From NCBI RefSeq assembly GCF_008107445.1, contig NZ_VSLD01000001.1, forward strand, positions 558,001-622,000: a stretch of DNA of 64,000 bases. Direction: 5' to 3'. The DNA comes from Arthrobacter echini. Lineage in GTDB: Bacteria > Actinomycetota > Actinomycetes > Actinomycetales > Micrococcaceae. The notes beneath the pieces were generated by a model, which saw nothing but the letters and a program-made list of their open reading frames with translations, was not told the DNA's origin and did no database searches. A program made the translations under genes and the position numbers. Of the stretch, positions 58,957-64,000 are shown one piece after another; the stretch's first letter is position 1; every line of letters begins with the position of its first letter.

Positions 58957-60596
58957 TGACCACTGTCTCCGCCCGCATCCTGTCTGCCCTGCAGCCCTAT
59001 GTCACCGAGGCCTTCGGTGTGATGGGCAACGGCAATGCCCACTTCCTGGACGCCGTCATGGCGCAGCGCGAATCGCTGCACTACACCGCCGTCCGGCACG
59101 AAGCCGGTACGGTCGCCGCCGCCGACGCCTACTTCCGCGCCACCGGCCGCCTCGCCGTCGCCACGACCACCTACGGTGCAGGCTTCACCAACGCGCTGAC
59201 GCCGCTCGCGGAAGCGGTGCAGGCGCGGATCCCGCTGGTTCTCGTGGTCGGCGATGCGCCCACCACCGGGATGCGGCCGTGGGACGTGGACCAGTCCATG
59301 GTGGCCAGGGGCCTCGGGGTCACCACCTTCACGGTCTCCGCCATCGCTCCGCTCGAGATCACGACGGCGGCGGTCCGCCACGCGCTCCACCGGCGCGAGG
59401 CGGTTGTCCTGGCCATCCCCTACGATCTCGCCGGCGTGGAGGCGGCGGAGGAATCAGCTCCCGATCCCGTTGCTCACCCGGCCAGGTCCGCAGCGTCGCC
59501 CGATGACGTCGAGCGCGTCGCTGCCCTGCTCACCTCGGCGGAGCGTCCACTCGTCCTGGCCGGGCGTGGTGCCTGGCTCAGTGGCGCACGGGGGGCCGCC
59601 GTCGAGCTCGCGGAGAAGCTGGGCGCTCTCCTGGCGACCTCGGCCCTGGGCGCGGGGCTCTTCGATGACGATCCGGCCGCGCTGGGGATCGCCGGCGGAT
59701 GGGCATCGGACCGCACCACGCACGCGGTGGAACAGGCCGACGTCGTCCTCGTGCTGGGCGCCGGGCTCAACCAGTTCACCACCCGTTTCGGCCACGCCTT
59801 CGACAGTGCGGCGCGTATCGTCCAGATCGACATTGCCGGCGAGGCGACGTCCCCGCTCGTCACGGACTTCGTGCGCGCCGACGCACGGAGCACTGCGGAG
59901 GCACTGCTCGGGGCCGTGCGGCATCGGGACACGGACCGCTGGCGCGACGCCGTGGACGCCCGGGACGCATACCACGCGAGGCCCGACGGCGATCCGGCTG
60001 CTCCCGACGGTCGCCTGGACCCCCGCAGCCTCTGCCGGCGGCTCGACGCACTGCTGCCCGCGGATCGCACGGTGGTGCAGGACGGCGGCCACTTCATCGG
60101 CTGGGCACCCGGCTATCTGCACGTACCGTCACCGAACCGGCTGATCATGGTGGGCACGGCCCTCCAGAGCATCGGCCTGGGCTTTCCCAGCGCCGTCGGT
60201 GCCGCGCGCGCCCTACCCGATTCCACCGTGGTGCTCTGCACCGGCGACGGCGGTGCGCTCATGGCCCTGGCGGACCTCGACTCGTTCATCCGGACGGCTC
60301 GGCGTGCCGTGATCGTCGTCTTCAACGACGCCGCCTACGGTGCCGAGATCCACCAGTATGCGGTCCGCGGCATCGACTCCGGCCCCATGATGATCGACGA
60401 GGTGGACTTCGCGGCTCTGGCAACGGCGCTCGGCGCGCGCGGACGGACGATCAGCAGTCTCGCCGATCTCGATGATGTCGCTACCTGGCTCGGATCCGAC
60501 GACGACGGCGTGCTCCTGCTCGACTGCAAGGTGTCGCAGGAGATCGTAGCGCCGTACATGCAGGAGATCGTGGCCGTCGCGACAGGCGCGAAGTAG
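58956..60596 (+). CDS. Thiamine-diphosphate-dependent enzyme (acetolactate synthase-like)
   Basis: 546 aa. The conserved catalytic Glu is E49 in VRHEAG, and the ThDP/magnesium motif is GDGGALMALADLDSFIRT followed by the IVVFNDAAYG Asn, about residues 426-455. Three domains (PYR, middle, PP) are visible. It is of the acetolactate synthase/oxalyl-CoA decarboxylase-like group. No small regulatory subunit or other ilv gene adjoins, so a biosynthetic acetolactate synthase is unlikely; a decarboxylase or a carboligase is more so. GGAAGA six bases before ATG 58956 is a ribosome-binding site, and the upstream leader ORF overlaps the start. Confidence 0.85.
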   Translation: MTTVSARILSALQPYVTEAFGVMGNGNAHFLDAVMAQRESLHYTAVRHEAGTVAAADAYFRATGRLAVATTTYGAGFTNALTPLAEAVQARIPLVLVVGDAPTTGMRPWDVDQSMVARGLGVTTFTVSAIAPLEITTAAVRHALHRREAVVLAIPYDLAGVEAAEESAPDPVAHPARSAASPDDVERVAALLTSAERPLVLAGRGAWLSGARGAAVELAEKLGALLATSALGAGLFDDDPAALGIAGGWASDRTTHAVEQADVVLVLGAGLNQFTTRFGHAFDSAARIVQIDIAGEATSPLVTDFVRADARSTAEALLGAVRHRDTDRWRDAVDARDAYHARPDGDPAAPDGRLDPRSLCRRLDALLPADRTVVQDGGHFIGWAPGYLHVPSPNRLIMVGTALQSIGLGFPSAVGAARALPDSTVVLCTGDGGALMALADLDSFIRTARRAVIVVFNDAAYGAEIHQYAVRGIDSGPMMIDEVDFAALATALGARGRTISSLADLDDVATWLGSDDDGVLLLDCKVSQEIVAPYMQEIVAVATGAK

Positions 60597-60648
60597 CTGC
60601 AGACTCAGGACCATCGACACGACCACTCCAGCTCCCTAGGATGGGCCG

Positions 60649-61083
60649 ATGAGCGAGGTGAAGCAGATCCAGATGACCTTCGATTGCGCGGATCCGCGAG
60701 CTGTCGCGCAGTTCTGGAAGGGTGCACTGGGATACGCCGATCCGCCCGTTCCTCCGGGGTTCGATTCGTGGGACGCCTTCGACGCCTCCTTGCCCGAGGA
60801 ACGCCGTGGCGGAGTGTGGGCGTGCCAGGATCCCGACGGGGTGGGCCCGCGCCTGTTCTTCCAGCGCGTGCCGGAGGGCAAGACGGTGAAGAACCGACTG
60901 CATCTGGACGTGCGCGTGGGTGTCGGGCTCACCGGTGACGAACGGGTCGCGGCGTTGGAGACCGAGGCATCCCGCCTGGTGTCCCTCGGTGCACGTCGCC
61001 TGCACCTGGTGCCCGCGGACGAGGTGGACGAGTCGTTCCTCGTCATGCAGGACATCGAGGGCAACGAGTTCTGCCTGGACTAG
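60649..61083 (+). CDS. VOC-family glyoxalase-like protein
   Basis: 144 aa vicinal-oxygen-chelate fold with two beta-alpha-beta-beta-beta modules. MTFDCADPRAVAQFWKGALGY is the first, and LHLDVRVGVG and NEFCLD give a metal His and Glu in the second. It resembles antibiotic/glyoxalase-type isomerases of the Glo-EDI-BRP group; activity unknown. ATG 60649 follows TAGGAT (60637-60642) by six bases and is leaderless. It is an isolated gene. Confidence 0.87.
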   Translation: MSEVKQIQMTFDCADPRAVAQFWKGALGYADPPVPPGFDSWDAFDASLPEERRGGVWACQDPDGVGPRLFFQRVPEGKTVKNRLHLDVRVGVGLTGDERVAALETEASRLVSLGARRLHLVPADEVDESFLVMQDIEGNEFCLD

Positions 61084-61288
61084 GCACTTGTGCCGGTAGG
61101 TGCGCAGTGGCAGGCCTTGCAGAACGAGGCTTGCCCCTGACGACGCGAATGACGCACGCAGTGGTAATCGGACCAGGATCGGGTGCTTGTTCCACCTACC
61201 CACCTGACCCCGGCCGAGTCGATCGAATCGGCGGCGGCGCGGTGACCGATACGCCGGAACGGGGTCCCGGGGAGGCCTACTGTGAGGC

Positions 61289-61720
61289 ATGCGCCTGACA
61301 CGGGATCGCCGACCGCTCGCACACCAAGCTGCTCTCGTAGCCCTGTTCGCTGCTCTGTCCGCTGGTCTGTGGTTCGGCTGGTTCGCCTGGGACACCGAGT
61401 ACCAGTACAACGTAGCCACCGCCGAGATGTCGGGGCCGTACGCCGTCTGGCAGGGCGTCGGGGCGTTCCTGTGCGGGGTCGTGGTCGTAGGTTTCGCCTA
61501 CCGTGTCCTGTACTTTCCGGTCGCGCTGCTGGTCCTCCCGGCATCCTTCACCATCGCCTGGGTCACTACGGCTTCCGCGCAGGACAGCTCTGGCCTATGG
61601 GCCGTCGGAATGATCCTCGTCGCCTTCGGCACTACCGCCGGCACCGCGATGATGCTCGGCGTCGCTGCCGCGATCGGGAAGGCTCCGAGGGGGAATTGGG
61701 GCCCCACCCGACGACAGTAG
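61289..61720 (+). CDS. Membrane protein of unknown function (143 aa)
   Basis: 143 aa with four hydrophobic segments (e.g. ALVALFAALSAGLWFGWFAW, AFLCGVVVVGFAYRVLY and GMILVAFGTTAGTAMML), short charged loops and an acidic/Trp-Asp-Thr loop after helix 1. No family recognised; a four-pass membrane protein. ATG 61289 follows TACTGT (61278-61283) by only five bases, with no ribosome-binding site. It converges on paaK with 40 bp between. Confidence 0.65.
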   Translation: MRLTRDRRPLAHQAALVALFAALSAGLWFGWFAWDTEYQYNVATAEMSGPYAVWQGVGAFLCGVVVVGFAYRVLYFPVALLVLPASFTIAWVTTASAQDSSGLWAVGMILVAFGTTAGTAMMLGVAAAIGKAPRGNWGPTRRQ

Positions 61721-61760
61721 AAACAGTCGGCGTCGGGAGCACGCGACGAGAGTGCAGCCG

Positions 61761-63092
61761 TCAGGCCTTCGGCCGCAGATCGTAGATGCGGCGCAGTTTG
61801 CCACTGGACCGGACGAGCGAGCCCTGCTCGACGATCCGCACGGCACACGTCGAGCCGATGTGCACCTTGATCAGGCGCCGCAGCTCGGCAGCCGCAGCCG
61901 TACCGTCGTCGGTACTGACGCCCTCACGCAGCTCGATGTTGATGGCCAGCTGATCCATGCGCTGGCCGTCGGGCCGGCTCAGCTCGAGCTGGAAGTGCGG
62001 GCTGAGCGCCGGGATGCCCAGGGCCAGCTCCTCCACCTGCGTGGGGAAGAGATTCACACCGCGGACGATCACCATGTCGTCGCTGCGCCCCCTGATCCGC
62101 TCCATCCGGCGCATGCCGGGGCGCGCGGTGCCGGGCATGAGCCGCGTGAGATCGTGCGTCCGGTAGCGGATGATCGGCAGGGCCTCCTTGGTGAGCGAGG
62201 TGAACACCAGCTCCCCGGCCGATTCGTCGTCGAGCACCTTCTCCGTGAACGGGTCGATGATCTCGGGGCGGAAGTGGTCCTCCCAGACGTGAGCGCCGTC
62301 CTTCGACTCGACGCACTCGCCGGCCACCCCGGGGCCCATGACCTCGGACAGCCCGTAGATGTCGCACGCGTCGAAGCCCATGCGGCCCTCGAGCTCCTGC
62401 CGCATGCCCTCGGTCCACGGTTCGGCCCCGAGTACGGCGGTCTTGAGCGACGTGGACCGCGGGTCGATGCCCGCCTCCGCCATCGCGTCGAGGATGGTCA
62501 GCAGATACGTGGGCGTCGCGAGGATCGCATCCGGCTCGAAATCACGGATCAGCTGCACCTGCCGCTCGGTCTGCCCGCCCGAGATGGGGATCACGGTGCA
62601 GCCGAGCCGCTCGGCACCCGCATGGGCACCGAGCCCACCCGTGAAGAGCCCATACCCGTAGGCATTGTGGACCTTCCAGCCCTTCTTGACCCCCGACGCC
62701 CGCAGCGAGCGGGCCACGAGCGACGCCCAGCGGGCAAGGTCACCGGAGGTGTAGCCGACCACGGTCGGCTGGCCCGTGGTGCCCGACGACGCGTGGATCC
62801 GTGCAATCTGGTCCTGCGGTACGGCGAACATCCCGAACGGATACGTGCTGCGCAGATCCTCCTTGGTGGTGAAAGGGAACTTCGCCAGATCGCCGAGCTC
62901 GCGCAGATCGTCAGGATGCACACCAGCGTCGTCGAACTTGCGCCTGTAGAGCGGCACGTTCGTGTAGGCGTGCTGCACGGTGGCCCGGAGCCGCTCGAGC
63001 TGCACGGCCTCCAGGTGGTCCCGTGACCACGTCTCCTCCGGGTCCAGGGTGGCGGGATCGGCTGCCGAGGCTCGCAGGGTGACGGTTTCCAA
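61761..63092 (-). CDS. paaK: Phenylacetate-CoA ligase
   Basis: 443 aa from TTG 63092. The ANL adenylate-forming motif SSGTTGQP and the later AEPWTEGMRQELE, IYGLSEVMGPGVAGEC and IRYRTHDLTRL stretches are those of phenylacetate-CoA ligase. Phenylacetate is activated with ATP to phenylacetyl-CoA in the cytosol, the first step of its degradation. The start TTG 63092 is supported by GAAGGAG five bases upstream; an ATG at 63125 in frame has no ribosome-binding site but is the alternative. The MHS-type transporter is upstream on the same strand and could import the acid. Confidence 0.92.
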   Translation of the reverse strand: METVTLRASAADPATLDPEETWSRDHLEAVQLERLRATVQHAYTNVPLYRRKFDDAGVHPDDLRELGDLAKFPFTTKEDLRSTYPFGMFAVPQDQIARIHASSGTTGQPTVVGYTSGDLARWASLVARSLRASGVKKGWKVHNAYGYGLFTGGLGAHAGAERLGCTVIPISGGQTERQVQLIRDFEPDAILATPTYLLTILDAMAEAGIDPRSTSLKTAVLGAEPWTEGMRQELEGRMGFDACDIYGLSEVMGPGVAGECVESKDGAHVWEDHFRPEIIDPFTEKVLDDESAGELVFTSLTKEALPIIRYRTHDLTRLMPGTARPGMRRMERIRGRSDDMVIVRGVNLFPTQVEELALGIPALSPHFQLELSRPDGQRMDQLAINIELREGVSTDDGTAAAAELRRLIKVHIGSTCAVRIVEQGSLVRSSGKLRRIYDLRPKA

Positions 63093-63141
63093 GGGTGCTC
63101 CTTCGTGCGGTGCGGGGACCTTCATCGCGGGTGGGCCATGC

Positions 63142-64000
63142 CTACGGGCGGGTGAGTGCCTCGTCGGCCGTCAGGGACTCGTCCGCCTCCAGCGGCGCCC
63201 CCCTGGTCTCCTTCACCATGCTTGCTCCGATGAACGAGATGACGCACAGGGCCATGATGTAGAGCGCGATCGACCCGGACCAGCCTGTGCTGCCGAGTAG
63301 TGCCTGAGCGATCAGCGGGGCGAACGCCCCACCGAGGATCGCGCCCAGTGCATAGCCGATCCCGATGCCCGAGTACCGCACATTGGCCGGGAACATCTCC
63401 GCATACATCGCGGACATGGGACCGTAGGAGAGCCCCAGCCCGATGGTCAGCATGAAGATGCCGATGCCGTAGAGCCAGACGTTACCGGTGTCGATCAGGA
63501 GGAAGAGCGGGATCATCCAGACGAAGATCAGGCCGTAGCCGATCTGGAAGGTCCGCACGCGCCCGATACGGTCGGAGAGCATGCCCCCGAACAGGGTGAA
63601 GATCAGCCACCCGAAGGACGCCAGCAGTGTGGCCAGCAGCACCGGTGCGGCAGGCATGCCGAGGGTCTTCTGCGCGTAGGAGGACAGGAACGCGATCACA
63701 AGATAGCCGGCGGCGTTGTTACCGATGAAGATGACAGCGGCGAGGATCACCTCGCGCTTGTTGGTTTTCAGCAGATTGCGCAGCGGGGTGGCGGTGTCGC
63801 GCTTGCGCTCGATCATGCGCTTGAAGACAGGACTTTCGGCAACGGCGGAGCGGATGAAGTAGCCGACGACGATCAGGACCACGGACAGCAGGAACGGGAT
63901 GCGCCAGCCCCACTCGAGGAAGGCTTCTGCGGACATGGAGCTGCGCAGCACGAAGAGCACGAGGGTCGCGAGGATCATGCCGACAGGTACGCCGATCTGC
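63142..64000 (-). CDS. MHS-family MFS transporter (N-terminal part outside window)
   Basis: About 285 residues are visible; the N-terminus lies beyond base 64000. WGWRIPFLLSVVLIVVGYFIR and the cytosolic loop (MIERKRDTATPLRNLLKTNKRE) match the metabolite:proton symporter (MHS) branch, and GGMLSDRIGRVR is the second-half motif A. YGPMSAMYAEMFPANVRYSG is also characteristic of MHS proteins. It imports an organic acid with protons. It precedes paaK by about 50 bp on the same strand, so phenylacetate or a related aromatic acid is the likely cargo; this is inference. Confidence 0.88.
   Translation of the reverse strand, partial: QIGVPVGMILATLVLFVLRSSMSAEAFLEWGWRIPFLLSVVLIVVGYFIRSAVAESPVFKRMIERKRDTATPLRNLLKTNKREVILAAVIFIGNNAAGYLVIAFLSSYAQKTLGMPAAPVLLATLLASFGWLIFTLFGGMLSDRIGRVRTFQIGYGLIFVWMIPLFLLIDTGNVWLYGIGIFMLTIGLGLSYGPMSAMYAEMFPANVRYSGIGIGYALGAILGGAFAPLIAQALLGSTGWSGSIALYIMALCVISFIGASMVKETRGAPLEADESLTADEALTRP

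Noticed and set aside
1-64000. CRISPR arrays, insertion sequences, integrases, att sites
   Set aside because: No regularly spaced identical repeats, transposase or integrase-like protein was seen; the only repeat array (36931-37034) is short, degenerate and lacks spacers.

Overview
The window is a very GC-rich, gene-dense stretch of an actinobacterial chromosome, most likely an Arthrobacter-like Micrococcaceae. The evidence is high G+C, GTG/TTG starts, two DinB-fold enzymes of mycothiol-dependent families, a soluble PQQ-type sugar dehydrogenase lipoprotein, S10 peptidase and GH15 genes of actinobacterial type, and many leaderless-looking promoters. Species cannot be fixed from the sequence. 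I see no rRNA, CRISPR, insertion sequence or prophage. One tRNA (Ala, anticodon CGC) is present. The layout is core/metabolic with short, often convergent units separated by strong hairpins.

Region by region. 1-13.8 kb: end of a DHA2 drug exporter, an ABC-F ATPase, a guanidine-III riboswitch driving a Gdx-type guanidinium exporter, a zinc alcohol dehydrogenase, an aldo/keto reductase, an overlapping NCS1 permease/cyclase operon, an SDR, several small enzymes, a PadR regulator translationally coupled to a membrane protein, and a P-loop kinase. 13.8-25 kb: small unknowns, a six-helix-type membrane protein (first of two paralogues), an ATP-grasp enzyme convergent with a MurJ-like flippase and ROK sugar kinase, a Nei-type DNA glycosylase and malQ. 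25-38 kb: MBL hydrolase, OFA-family transporter with its tiny partner protein, APC permease, thioesterase, mycothiol-type isomerase, CurA-like reductase, TSUP exporter with a long 5' hairpin, flavin enzymes, PAP2 phosphatase, PQQ-like beta-propeller, DUF1684 and DUF664 proteins.

38-48 kb: a divergent lldR-type regulator/lldD pair sharing one perfect palindrome, cupin, alpha/beta hydrolase, a lipoprotein, a GH13 enzyme, a PRISE-type reductase, the sugar dehydrogenase and tRNA-Ala. 47-64 kb: second DHA2 exporter, S10 carboxypeptidase, a 37-aa ORF, GH15 glucoamylase/trehalase, DUF456, the second membrane paralogue, a stress-type SDR, a 32-aa membrane ORF, flavin reductase, fatty-acid desaturase, deaminase, CitE-like lyase, a ThDP enzyme behind an overlapping short leader ORF, VOC protein, paaK, and the start-truncated end of an MHS-type transporter.

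Functionally, malQ, GH13 and GH15 are alpha-glucan/trehalose enzymes scattered over 30 kb. Lactate oxidation (lldR/lldD) and guanidine export are the two locally complete regulated modules. A repeated signature, TAnnnT followed by exactly six bases and then ATG, precedes at least thirteen genes on both strands and suggests leaderless transcription. I found no cluster that I can defend as a wholly new defence or biosynthetic system. The most useful observations are regulatory architectures and genes below usual size cut-offs.
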